In this document: positions 1 through 7,440 of the stretch, piece by piece
How positions within the stretch are numbered: the stretch's first letter is position 1
Layout: each line of letters begins with the position of its first letter
Assembly (NCBI RefSeq): GCF_014639275.1
Contig: NZ_BMFW01000022.1
Location: forward strand, 1-64,000
DNA: 64,000 bases
Source: Arthrobacter liuii
Lineage (GTDB): Bacteria; Actinomycetota; Actinomycetes; Actinomycetales; Micrococcaceae
Direction: 5' to 3'
Translations under genes and position numbers: made by a program
Notes under the pieces: generated by a model
What the model saw: the letters and a program-made list of their open reading frames with translations, nothing else
Told to the model about the DNA's origin: nothing
Databases searched by the model: none

Positions 1-1
1 C

Positions 2-124
2 AACACCTTCAAACAGTGGCGGGCCCTGGCAACCCGCTACGACAAACTCGCCCTCACCTACCGCGGCGGAGCAGTCCTCCGAGCAATCAGCATCTGGCTG
101 ACAGCTTTAGGAGACACGCCCTAG
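2..124 (+). CDS. IS5-family transposase, C-terminal end (cut by window edge)
   Basis: An open frame enters from the left edge and ends at TAG 122-124, encoding 40 residues that begin NTFKQWRALATRYDKLA and end in TALGDTP. This tail, with the Y-D-K-L-A motif and a hydrophobic stretch after it, is what I know from the C-termini of IS5-family (IS1182/IS427-like) DDE transposases. The catalytic region lies outside the window, so it is unknown whether the element is intact. I could not identify a terminal inverted repeat in the bases after the stop, but with one end only it cannot be verified. Confidence 0.6.
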   Translation, partial: NTFKQWRALATRYDKLALTYRGGAVLRAISIWLTALGDTP

Positions 125-188
125 GGGCCCATCGAGTGGTTTTACCCAGTATGTGCGATAGGTAAGCCTACGAAGCTCCCTAACGGGT

Positions 189-989
189 TCAGCTCCCCAG
201 CCACACCATATTCCAGGTGCCGGCGGTGACCGCTGCAAAAAGGGCAAGCCCGGCCACCAGGACGCCGCCGGACACCACGCCCAGATCCAGCAGGCTGAAC
301 GTGGATTCGCGCGCCCAGGTCCGCTTCCCGCCGCCAAAACCCCGCGCTTCCATGGTCACAGCGAGCCGCGACGCGCGGCGTATTGCCTGCACCAACAGCC
401 CGAAACTTTGCCCCAGCGTCGCCTTCACCCGCTGGACCAGGCTGCCGCGCGAGCCCACGCCGCGGGCACGCCGGGCCATGCCGATGATCTGCCATTCCTC
501 GGCCATAAGCCCCACCAGCCGCATCGCGGCAAGGGTTCCCAGGACAAACCGGTGCGGCAGGCGGGCTTTCTGCGCCAGCGCGTCCGCGAGGTCTGTGGGG
601 TCTGTGCAGCTCATGAGGAGCACCGCCGGGAGGGCGATGGCAAAGCCGCGCAGCAGGAAGCCGATGCCCAGCTGGAGGGAACCTTCGCTCATGGTCCAGA
701 TGCCGGCGTCGAGCAGGATCTTTCCGCTGCCCGGCGCCAGGATGGAGGTACTCCAGCCACCCACGGCGGCGGCGATGATCAGCGGCCAGCCGCGCTGCCA
801 CAACAGGGACAGGGTGAGCCCGGCCAGGGGAAACAGCAGAAGCTCGAAGACCAGGGCCACTGAGGCCGACACCCAGTCGATGGACAGCGCCAGGACGGCC
901 GTGATGAGCAGGACTGCGGCGAACTTGCTCAGGGGGTTGGCGCGGGCCAGGAGGGCCCTGTTGCCGTGCAGGGTGAGTTCCTGCCTCAT
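189..989 (-). CDS. ykoC: ECF transporter transmembrane (T) component, YkoC-like
   Basis: Encodes 266 residues with several hydrophobic segments (about 20-65, 70-80, 105-128 and a final one at 230-260) and the two Ala-Arg-Gly signatures of EcfT proteins, ARG at 175-177 and ARG at 215-217. In the family these coupling helices touch the two ATPase subunits and transmit ATP hydrolysis to the substrate-binding S component in the membrane. The start overlaps the stop of the ATPase gene by 4 bases (986-989), so translation is probably coupled. It is the last gene of a three-gene unit under the TPP riboswitch, which suggests a thiamin-precursor (HMP) transporter. Confidence 0.88.
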   Translation of the reverse strand: MRQELTLHGNRALLARANPLSKFAAVLLITAVLALSIDWVSASVALVFELLLFPLAGLTLSLLWQRGWPLIIAAAVGGWSTSILAPGSGKILLDAGIWTMSEGSLQLGIGFLLRGFAIALPAVLLMSCTDPTDLADALAQKARLPHRFVLGTLAAMRLVGLMAEEWQIIGMARRARGVGSRGSLVQRVKATLGQSFGLLVQAIRRASRLAVTMEARGFGGGKRTWARESTFSLLDLGVVSGGVLVAGLALFAAVTAGTWNMVWLGS

Positions 990-2533
990 GGCGCCACCGT
1001 TTCCGCCGCCGCCATGCGCAGCTCTGCCCCGCCCAGTGCCTCCGTGAATTCGGCGTCGTGGGTCACGGACACCACGGCCGTGCCGGCGTCCAGGAGTTCG
1101 GACAGGAATGAGGCCAGCTCGGCCCAGGTGTTGGCGTCCTGCCCGAATGTGGGCTCGTCCAGGACCAGGACCTGCGGGCTGGCGGCAAGGACGGTGGCCA
1201 CGGACAGCCGCCGCTTCTCACCGCCCGAGAGCGTGTAGGGGTTGGCGTTCACCAGCTGGGTGAGCCGCAGCCGCTCCAGCAGCTCGTCTACCCGGTCCTC
1301 GCCGTGGCCCAGGTGCCGCGGGCCGAACAGCAGCTCGTCAAGGACCTTGCCGGTCACAAACTGGTGCTCCGGTTCCTGGAACACCGTCCCCACGCGCGAA
1401 ATCAGTTGCTCGGCCTTCCACCTGTACGGATCGATGCCGGCGCCACGGCTGAGGTCCAGGCTGGCGGAGACCTTTCCAGACACCGGTTCCAGCAGCCCGG
1501 CGAGGGTCAGCGCGAACGTGGACTTTCCGGCGCCGTTGGGGCCGGTGATGGCCAGCGCCTGCCCGGCCCGGACCTGCGCGGTGAGGCCTTCCTGTACCGG
1601 AACCGCCGGCACCTTCCTGAGGCCTTTGCGGCGGCCACGTTCGCGGGAGACGCCCAGTTGTTCGGCGGCCAGCAGGAGGTTGCCTGCGCCGGAAGCCTGG
1701 CCGGCGGACCGTTTGCGGGTTTCGGGCACGTACCCTGGCACCCAGACGCCCGCCGCGGCGAGCATCGTCCGTGCCTCACTGAGCACCCGGTCCGGCGGAC
1801 CGTCCAGGAGCACGGCAGGATCGGCTGCGGAGCCCGGCTGCAGGACCACAATCCGGTCCACCAGGTCCTTCCATACGGACACCCGGTGCTCCACCACCAC
1901 CAGCGTCGCCCCGGTCTTGTCCAGGCAGCGGCCCACGGCGTCGCGGACCTCCAGCACACCGTCCGGGTCCAGGTTGGCGGTCGGTTCGTCCAGCAGGATC
2001 AGCCCCGGACGCATCGCCAGGATGCCCGCCAGCGCCAGGCGCTGCTTCTGCCCGCCGGACAGGGCCGACGTCGGATGGTCCAGCGGGAGGTGGGACAGTC
2101 CGACGTCGGCAAGCGCCTCGTGCACGCGCGCCCAGATCGCGTCCCGGGGCACCGCAAGGTTTTCGGCCCCGAAGGCGACGTCGTCCCCCACCCGGGACAG
2201 GACCACCTGCGTCTCGGGGTCCTGCTGCATGAGCCCGGCGCGGCCGCGCCGGGCCCGGGGCAGGGCGCCGTCAACCAGCAGCGAACCCGACTCGTCGGCA
2301 TCGCCGGCCTCGCCGTCGTCGTTGATATCCCCCAGCACGCCTGCGAGCGCATGCAGCAGTGTCGACTTCCCGGCACCCGAGGGGCCGAGCAGGAGCACCC
2401 GCTCGCCGGGGCTGATGTCCAGGTCAAGGGCATGGACGGCGGGTGTGGCCCTGCCGGCGTGCCGCCAGCCCCAGCCGCGGGCGGTGACAGCGGCAGGGCG
2501 GACCGTCCCGGCGGCGTCCTGGGAGGGCGCCAT
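986..2533 (-). CDS. ykoD: ECF transporter duplicated ATPase (A1-A2 fusion), YkoD-like
   Basis: A 515-residue protein holding two ABC ATPase domains in one chain. Domain 1 has Walker A at 50-57 (GPSGAGKS), signature LSGGQ at 158-162 and Walker B LDEP at 181-184. Domain 2 has Walker A at 331-338 (GPNGAGKS), signature LSGGE at 435-439 and Walker B LDEP at 458-461. Both domains therefore look catalytically competent. A linker rich in charged residues (about 262-310) joins them. The gene sits between the S and T components with overlapping stop/start signals on both sides. Fused ATPases of this kind are typical of the YkoEDC thiamin-related ECF transporters. Confidence 0.92.
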   Translation of the reverse strand: MAPSQDAAGTVRPAAVTARGWGWRHAGRATPAVHALDLDISPGERVLLLGPSGAGKSTLLHALAGVLGDINDDGEAGDADESGSLLVDGALPRARRGRAGLMQQDPETQVVLSRVGDDVAFGAENLAVPRDAIWARVHEALADVGLSHLPLDHPTSALSGGQKQRLALAGILAMRPGLILLDEPTANLDPDGVLEVRDAVGRCLDKTGATLVVVEHRVSVWKDLVDRIVVLQPGSAADPAVLLDGPPDRVLSEARTMLAAAGVWVPGYVPETRKRSAGQASGAGNLLLAAEQLGVSRERGRRKGLRKVPAVPVQEGLTAQVRAGQALAITGPNGAGKSTFALTLAGLLEPVSGKVSASLDLSRGAGIDPYRWKAEQLISRVGTVFQEPEHQFVTGKVLDELLFGPRHLGHGEDRVDELLERLRLTQLVNANPYTLSGGEKRRLSVATVLAASPQVLVLDEPTFGQDANTWAELASFLSELLDAGTAVVSVTHDAEFTEALGGAELRMAAAETVAP

Positions 2534-3156
2534 CAGGAGAAGACTGGCTCCGTGGCAGCCTTGCGGGAGGCGAAGGAACTCAGCACGCCGGTGCGCGCCA
2601 GGCCCCGGGTGGCAAGCCAGGACAGGCCGCCGGCCAGGACGGCGCCGGAAATGGTGGTGAGGACGATGTAGGCGAGCTTATCCGCGCCGGAGTAGGCGAT
2701 GTTCCAGCCCCACGGCGCAAATGAGTCATTCAGGCCGCAGAAGAACCCAGCCGCGGCGCCTGCCAGCAGGGACACGGGCAGGTTGAACTTCCGGTAGACG
2801 AAGACGGCGAAGATGATTTCCGCGCCCAGGCCCTGGATGAACCCGGAGAAGAGGACCGAGGCGCCGTACTGGGAGCCCATGAGCAGCTCTCCTGTGGCGG
2901 CTACGGTTTCGCAGAACAGGGCGGCTCCGGGCTTGCGGATGATGAGCATTCCGAGAACGCCCGGGAGCATCCAGCCGCCTGCCAGCAGTCCGGTCAGGGG
3001 AGGGTAGGCGGCATTCATGGGGGCAGAGAGCGCGGCGGCCCCCTGGTCCCAGGCCCAGAAAATAACGCCGCCCGCGATGGCCACCAGCGCGGCGACAACG
3101 ATGTCCACGACGCGCCAGGACTTACTGGTGGTCTTCTTGATTGCTGCAGTACTCAT
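2533..3156 (-). CDS. ykoE: ECF transporter substrate-binding (S) component, YkoE-like, for thiamin precursor
   Basis: A 207-residue integral membrane protein with about five or six hydrophobic segments and a YkoE-like core (FSGFIQGLGAEIIFAVF around 98-115, then the GLNDSFAPWGWNIAY region around 140-155). Family members bind hydroxymethylpyrimidine or thiamin within the membrane and dock on the T component. It is the first gene of the unit. It starts at ATG 3156 five bases after an AGGAGG site that is itself part of a hairpin, downstream of a TPP riboswitch. The riboswitch supports a thiamin-related substrate, but HMP versus thiamin cannot be decided from the sequence. Confidence 0.88.
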   Translation of the reverse strand: MSTAAIKKTTSKSWRVVDIVVAALVAIAGGVIFWAWDQGAAALSAPMNAAYPPLTGLLAGGWMLPGVLGMLIIRKPGAALFCETVAATGELLMGSQYGASVLFSGFIQGLGAEIIFAVFVYRKFNLPVSLLAGAAAGFFCGLNDSFAPWGWNIAYSGADKLAYIVLTTISGAVLAGGLSWLATRGLARTGVLSSFASRKAATEPVFS

Positions 3157-3161
3157 TTAAT

Positions 3162-3180
3162 CCTCCTGGGAAACAGGAGG
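3162..3180 (-). promoter_or_regulatory. Hairpin that sequesters the ykoE ribosome-binding site
   Basis: On the minus strand the leader reads CCTCCTG-TTTCC-CAGGAGG followed by ATTAA and the ATG. The stem is 7 perfect base pairs and the 3' arm is the Shine-Dalgarno sequence itself. It lies about 55 bases below the TPP aptamer and could be the expression platform, or part of it, acting on translation initiation. The pairing is seen directly; its coupling to TPP is inferred. Confidence 0.65.
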
Positions 3181-3235
3181 GGAAAGTGGACCCGGCTGCC
3201 GGCCCGTTGCCGTGCAGCCGCGACACTTTGAGAAC

Positions 3236-3359
3236 TCGACTCCCTTGCGCCGGTACTAACCGGATCAGGTTCGAGGGTCTGCGGCTGTCCGCACTCTCAG
3301 CGCCCACCTGCGGTCCCCGGCTCTTGCCAGGATGCCCGACGGCGGCGCTCCCCTGTCGT
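3236..3359 (-). ncRNA. TPP (thiamin pyrophosphate) riboswitch aptamer
   Basis: Read on the minus strand, the leader of ykoE carries the classic THI box: a GGGGAGC start, then CTGAGAGTG near 3293-3301, ACCCTCGAACCTGATCCGG near 3258-3277, and GGTTAGTACCGGCGCAAGGGA ending near 3241. The outer CGAC/GTCG pairing closes P1. A variable stem-loop (about 3304-3335) forms P3. The aptamer responds to TPP and in actinobacteria generally shuts off translation of thiamin genes, here the ECF transporter just downstream. Confidence 0.95.
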
Positions 3360-3448
3360 TTTTAGTGTTGCTTTTTGTTGGGTAAGGCTTGTTGTTTGCC
3401 CATCCGGGCGTGGTCAAGTTTACACCGGACAGGGGTAGATTGAGGGCC

Positions 3449-3637
3449 ATGACCGCCAATCCACCGGATGTGACCGGCTTCGATCCTGATTCCGGCGACG
3501 TGCAGCCCGAGGGATCGCTGGAGACGCTGATCGCGCGTATCGAAGCGGAAGTCCGGGAGCTCCACGGGGTTTGCCCCAGCTGCAGGACCATGACCTGGTG
3601 GTGGAGGCGCTGCGCGACATCCTGGGGTCTGCGCTGA
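3449..3637 (+). CDS. Small hypothetical protein, probably frameshifted
   Basis: From ATG 3449 the frame gives an acidic start (MTANPPDVTGFDPDSGDVQP) leading to the helical stretch SLETLIARIEAEVRELHG. It then turns into a Cys/Trp/Arg-rich tail that ends at TGA 3637. That tail is typical of high-GC DNA read out of frame. Shifting by -1 inside GGGGTTT near 3565-3575 continues as LPQLQDHDLVVEALRDILGS to TAG 3643-3645, which suits an amphipathic helical protein of about 65 residues. I do not recognise a family. It is either a sequencing/assembly error or a recently broken gene. Confidence 0.45.
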   Translation: MTANPPDVTGFDPDSGDVQPEGSLETLIARIEAEVRELHGVCPSCRTMTWWWRRCATSWGLR

Positions 3638-3740
3638 GGGATTAGGGCCCCGGCAACTGGCAGGCCGCACTTGCCCTGACCGCGCGGGTGTGCGGCTAGG
3701 CTGGAGGGAGTACGTTTTCCGACTGCAAGGAGTACTAGGA

Positions 3741-4004
3741 ATGAACCTTCTCATCAAGCTGCTCGGGACCGCCGTGAGCCTCGGCGCAGGCCTGGCCAGC
3801 ACGAATCTGGTTAACACCATCTGGGAAAAGACCACCGGGCAGAAAGCGCCCACCGGGAAGAACGAGGATGTCCCCACCAGCCTGCGTTCGGCCTTGATCT
3901 TCGCACTGGTCTCGGCGTCGGTCAGCGCCACCATCCAGGTCCTGGCCAACCGCGGTACCCAGCGCGCCATCACCCGCTTCGCCAAGACGCAGGACATCGT
4001 CTAG
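3741..4004 (+). CDS. DUF4235 family small membrane protein
   Basis: Encodes 87 residues: an N-terminal hydrophobic segment (about 3-22), a central polar part with the TIWEKTTGQKAPTG motif, a second hydrophobic segment (about 50-68), and a basic tail. This arrangement and the W-x-K-xTG-x-KAP motif match actinobacterial DUF4235 proteins, whose role is unknown. I chose ATG 3741 because AAGGAG lies at 3727-3732 with good spacing; a longer upstream extension has no such site. It is convergent with the mrp operon, and the stops are about 10 bases apart. Confidence 0.75.
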   Translation: MNLLIKLLGTAVSLGAGLASTNLVNTIWEKTTGQKAPTGKNEDVPTSLRSALIFALVSASVSATIQVLANRGTQRAITRFAKTQDIV

Positions 4005-4013
4005 CCGCCCGGG

Positions 4014-4424
4014 CTAGCACTGCCGGCCGTCGTCGCGGTTGTCCTTCAGGGCAGCCTCGGCGGCGGCTTTTTGCACCACGGCCTCCAGCTCGTCCGCGGT
4101 CAGCAGCTCCCGGTGCAGGTGTTTGGTGCGGTACCCCGCCCGGCCCACCATGTGTGCGGACACGGGCACGGTTAGCAGCTGGAAGATCCATGCCACCACC
4201 AGGACCGGCCACACCCACCACGTCCGCATCTGCAGCCCAATGGCTGCCAGCAGCAGGAACAGGCCCAGGACCTGGGGTTTGGTGGCGGCATGCATGCGGC
4301 TCAGCAGGTCCGGGAAGCGGAGCAGGCCGACGGCGGCGCCCAGGGACATGAGCGCCCCCACCACCATGAACACGGCCGAGACAGTGTCGATCCAGGCATC
4401 GGGTCCGGAAAAGTCAGGATTCAT
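4014..4424 (-). CDS. mrpG: Mrp Na+/H+ antiporter subunit G
   Basis: A 136-residue protein with three hydrophobic segments (about 12-35, 45-65, 70-90) and the MrpG/MnhG/PhaG motif of a glycine-containing first helix followed by LLRFPDLLSRMHAATKPQ. The charged C-terminal tail (about 100-136) ends in Cys. It is the last gene of the antiporter operon and overlaps mrpF by 11 bases. In the complex MrpG is a small membrane subunit needed for assembly and transport. Confidence 0.93.
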   Translation of the reverse strand: MNPDFSGPDAWIDTVSAVFMVVGALMSLGAAVGLLRFPDLLSRMHAATKPQVLGLFLLLAAIGLQMRTWWVWPVLVVAWIFQLLTVPVSAHMVGRAGYRTKHLHRELLTADELEAVVQKAAAEAALKDNRDDGRQC

Positions 4425-4692
4425 TGGGCTTCACCCTCCGGTCCGCCACGAAGCGGGCCACCGTCACGGACCCGATAAAGCCGATGATGGAGATTGCCAC
4501 CACCAGCATCAGGTTGTTCAGGTGCCGGTTCACGGCCATGTCGATGCACAGGGCGCCGCCCAGGATGGCGAGCAGCACATCCGCAGCGAGCACCCGGTCC
4601 AGCAGCGACGGACCCCGGGCAATCCGGATGATGGCGCCGGCGGCTGCCAGCGAGAAAATGACGGCTGTGACAGCCAGGACAACGTGCATCAC
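4414..4692 (-). CDS. mrpF: Mrp Na+/H+ antiporter subunit F
   Basis: A 92-residue protein with three predicted membrane helices and the family motif RIARGPSLLDRVLAADVL (about 23-40), which is strongly conserved in MrpF/MnhF/PhaF. Its start overlaps the mrpE stop by 4 bases. It belongs to the six-gene mrp operon, whose complex exchanges cytoplasmic Na+ (or other monovalent cations) for external protons. Confidence 0.94.
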   Translation of the reverse strand: MMHVVLAVTAVIFSLAAAGAIIRIARGPSLLDRVLAADVLLAILGGALCIDMAVNRHLNNLMLVVAISIIGFIGSVTVARFVADRRVKPNES

Positions 4693-5234
4693 GCGGCGGC
4701 CTCCATTAGGACGGCTTTGAGTTCTTCCGGGCTGCCCATGATGCGGATCAGGCCGGCCTCCATGGACCGGACCTCGTTCCGCAGGGCCTCCACGTCCTGC
4801 GTGGAGGTGATGTTGAGCGCGTGCAGGTACAGGGTTGAGGTGGAGCGGTCCACCTCAACCACCAGGGACCCCGGGATCAGGGATATCACGTGGCCGGTGG
4901 CGGTGACGATGAGGTCCTGGTGGCTGCGCAGCCGTACGGCGACGACGGCATTGGCCACCTTGGGCCCGCGGACCGTGGCCAGGTACAGGACCTGGGCGCT
5001 GGCCACCACCACCTTCCACAGGAACGCCAGGGCGAAGGGGCCGGCGTAAAGGATGTTGAAGCGGCCGCTGAGCTCCACCGGCGGAAGGTAGAACAACCGG
5101 GCCACGCCTACCGCCAGCAGGGCTCCGAAGAGCAGGTTGCCGGGGCTGAAGTCCTGCCACAGGGCGCCCCAGACAATCACCAGCCAGACCAGGAGTGGCA
5201 GCTCCTGGCGAAGGGAAATGCGTTTGCGGCTCAT
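4689..5234 (-). CDS. mrpE: Mrp Na+/H+ antiporter subunit E
   Basis: A 181-residue protein with two N-terminal hydrophobic segments (about 12-50 and 60-85) and a soluble C-terminal part. The sequence around ISLIPGSLVVEVDRSTSTLYLHAL (about 112-135) is the recognisable MrpE/MnhE domain. The C-terminal VEALRNEVRSMEAGLIRIMGS stretch is also typical of actinobacterial members. Its start overlaps the stop of mrpD by 4 bases and its stop overlaps mrpF, so translation is coupled on both sides. Confidence 0.94.
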   Translation of the reverse strand: MSRKRISLRQELPLLVWLVIVWGALWQDFSPGNLLFGALLAVGVARLFYLPPVELSGRFNILYAGPFALAFLWKVVVASAQVLYLATVRGPKVANAVVAVRLRSHQDLIVTATGHVISLIPGSLVVEVDRSTSTLYLHALNITSTQDVEALRNEVRSMEAGLIRIMGSPEELKAVLMEAAA

Positions 5235-6838
5235 CGCCCACCTCCCATGGCAGTGGTCCCCGGAACGGCGGTGCCGTCGCCCAGCACCGCCTGGATGTAC
5301 GGTGCCCGGTCAAGCATGTCCCTGGCGGCCCGGTCCGAAAGTCCGAAGAGCGGCCCGGCGAAGACGGTCAGTGCAACACCGAGCACCACCAGGCCGGCGG
5401 TGGGTCCCACCATGGTGCGCGGCAGGAGCGTCACAGTGTTGTTGACCTTGGCACCCGGGCCGGAAACCCTCGCCGCGGGAGTGGCAAGAAGCACCGGATC
5501 CGGATGTTCCGCGTCGGTGGGCCGGCGCCAGAACGCGCGGTTCCATACCCTGGCGATGGCCAGCAGCGTCAGGAGGCTGGTCACCACCCCTCCGGTCACC
5601 AGCGCGTAGGCCAGCGGGGTGCCCAGTTCGATGCCGGCCTGCATAAGTCCCACCTTGCCCAGGAAGCCGGAGAACGGCGGGATGCCGGCCAGGTTCATGC
5701 CGGGGATGAAGAACAGCAACGCCAGCATGGGCGACAGTTTGGCCAGGCCGCCCAGCCGGTCCACTGAGGAGCTGCCGCCCCTGCGTTCAATGAGGCCCGT
5801 CACCAGGAAGAGGCTGGTCTGGATGGTGATGTGGTGGGCCACGTAGAAGACCGCCGCCGCCAGCCCTGCCACGGAAGACATGGCCAGCCCGAAGACCATG
5901 TAGCCGATGTGGCTGACCAGGGTGAACGAGAGGAGTCGCTTGATGTCACTTTGGGCCAGCGCACCCAGGATGCCCACCACCATGGTCAGCAGCGCCACCA
6001 CCATGAGTGGCGTGTTCAGGGTGTCGCCGGGGAACAGCAGGGTCTCGGTCCGGACCATCGCGTACACGCCCACCTTGGTCAGCAGGCCGGCGAAAACCGC
6101 GGTGACCGGGGCCGGCGCGGTGGGGTAGGAGTCCGGGAGCCAGAAGGACAGGGGAAAGACGGCGGCCTTGATGCCGAACGCCACCAGCAGCATCACGTGC
6201 AGCAGGGTTTTGGTGCCCTGGTCCAGTTCACCCAGCTTGATGGCCAGGTCCGCCATGTTGACCGTTCCCGTTGCCCCGTACACCATGGCGATCGCGATCA
6301 GGAACAGCACCGAGGACACCACGGACACCACCACATAGGTGACGCCGGCACGGATGCGCGGTCCGGTGCCGCCCAGGGTCATCAGCACGTAGCTTGCGGT
6401 GAGCAGGATTTCGAAGCCCACGTAGAGGTTGAAGAGGTCGCCGGACAGGAACGCATTGGACACCCCCGCCACCAGGATCAGGTAGGTGGGGTGGAAGATC
6501 GAGACCGGGGCGTCCTCATCGCCGTCGGCCATGCCCTGGCCTGTGGCGTACACCAGCACGGCCAGGCTTACCGCGGAGGACACCACCAGCATCGGCGAGG
6601 AGAACTGGTCCACCACCATGACGATGCCGAAGGGCGGCAGCCAGCCGCCGATGGTCACCGCGGCGGCTCCGCTGTTCCACGCGGATGCCAGCAGGAGGCA
6701 TTCGAGCGCCAGGGTGAGTGACAGCAGGCTGATACTCACTGCGCGTTGGGCCCGGGAGTGCCGGATCAGCAGGAAGGTGAGGGCGGCGCCCAGGATGGGA
6801 AGTACGACGGCGAGCGGGGCAAAGCTTGCGATGTTCAC
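5231..6838 (-). CDS. mrpD: Mrp Na+/H+ antiporter subunit D
   Basis: A 535-residue, about 14-helix protein of the NuoN/NuoL-like proton-translocating antiporter family. Seen motifs include FNLYVGFEILLTASYVLMTLGG (about 140-160, with the key membrane glutamate), KAAVFPLSFWLPDSYPTAPAPVTAVFAGLLTKVGVYA (about 220-258, with the conserved lysine) and DIKRLLSFTLVSHIGY. A hydrophilic loop at about 430-465 precedes the last helix. In the Mrp complex MrpD and MrpA carry the two ion-translocating modules. Overlaps of 4 bases join it to mrpC and mrpE. Confidence 0.96.
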   Translation of the reverse strand: MNIASFAPLAVVLPILGAALTFLLIRHSRAQRAVSISLLSLTLALECLLLASAWNSGAAAVTIGGWLPPFGIVMVVDQFSSPMLVVSSAVSLAVLVYATGQGMADGDEDAPVSIFHPTYLILVAGVSNAFLSGDLFNLYVGFEILLTASYVLMTLGGTGPRIRAGVTYVVVSVVSSVLFLIAIAMVYGATGTVNMADLAIKLGELDQGTKTLLHVMLLVAFGIKAAVFPLSFWLPDSYPTAPAPVTAVFAGLLTKVGVYAMVRTETLLFPGDTLNTPLMVVALLTMVVGILGALAQSDIKRLLSFTLVSHIGYMVFGLAMSSVAGLAAAVFYVAHHITIQTSLFLVTGLIERRGGSSSVDRLGGLAKLSPMLALLFFIPGMNLAGIPPFSGFLGKVGLMQAGIELGTPLAYALVTGGVVTSLLTLLAIARVWNRAFWRRPTDAEHPDPVLLATPAARVSGPGAKVNNTVTLLPRTMVGPTAGLVVLGVALTVFAGPLFGLSDRAARDMLDRAPYIQAVLGDGTAVPGTTAMGGGR

Positions 6839-7440
6839 TTTCCGCCTCCTTCCGGGCTGGGGTCAATGTTGAGTGAGCCGGGCATTTCCTCCGCGGCAGC
6901 ATGTTCGGCAGGCATTTCCCGGCCACCGGCCACGACGGTGGCCACCGACCGGCCCGCCTCCTGGTCCGCATCCGCGCCCGGGGCCCCACGGTCGGAGACG
7001 TCCCGGCCGTCCGAACCGACCATGGTGAGCGGAAACTCGGATGTTTCCACCGGAACTTCGGCGTCATCCTCCGCATCGAAGCTGGGGGTTTCCGCCACCC
7101 GCCGGTCCTCCACGTCGTCCTGGATCTCGTCCTGGCGCGCCAGCAGCCACGTGCGGTAGATGATGCCCAGCATGAACGCCGTGACCGCGAAGGAGATCAC
7201 GATCGAGGTAAGGATCAGGGCCTGCGGCAGCGGATCGTTGTAGTCCTGGGCCGGCGTGTCCTTGGAGAACAGCGGAGCCAGCCCCGCGTAGCCTCCGGTG
7301 GCCAGGATCAACAGGTTGGTGGCGTTGGCCAGGAGCATCAGTCCCAGCAGTACCCGGGTGAGGCTGCGTTCCAGGATCAGGTAGATGCCGCAGGCGTACA
7401 GGGCTCCCATGACGATCAGCAGGGTCAGGTTGACGCTCAT
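6835..7440 (-). CDS. mrpC: Mrp Na+/H+ antiporter subunit C with long acidic tail
   Basis: The first 110 residues form the NuoK-like MrpC domain with three helices and the motif GLMLLANATNLLILATGGY. The usual subunit is about 110-125 residues; this one is 201 because of a hydrophilic C-terminal tail of about 85 residues rich in Asp, Glu and Ala (DDVEDRRVAETPSFDAEDD onward). Its start overlaps the mrpA stop by 4 bases. The tail should face the cytoplasm if the family topology holds; its role is unknown. Confidence 0.94.
   Translation of the reverse strand: MSVNLTLLIVMGALYACGIYLILERSLTRVLLGLMLLANATNLLILATGGYAGLAPLFSKDTPAQDYNDPLPQALILTSIVISFAVTAFMLGIIYRTWLLARQDEIQDDVEDRRVAETPSFDAEDDAEVPVETSEFPLTMVGSDGRDVSDRGAPGADADQEAGRSVATVVAGGREMPAEHAAAEEMPGSLNIDPSPEGGGK

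Noticed and set aside
3236..3359. Cobalamin riboswitch in front of the ECF operon
   Set aside because: The CTGAGA and ACCTGATCCGG boxes are diagnostic of TPP; no B12 box is present.
3565..3576. Programmed -1 frameshift site
   Set aside because: GGGGTTT is not in the register needed for a slippery heptamer and I see no downstream pseudoknot; an indel is simpler.
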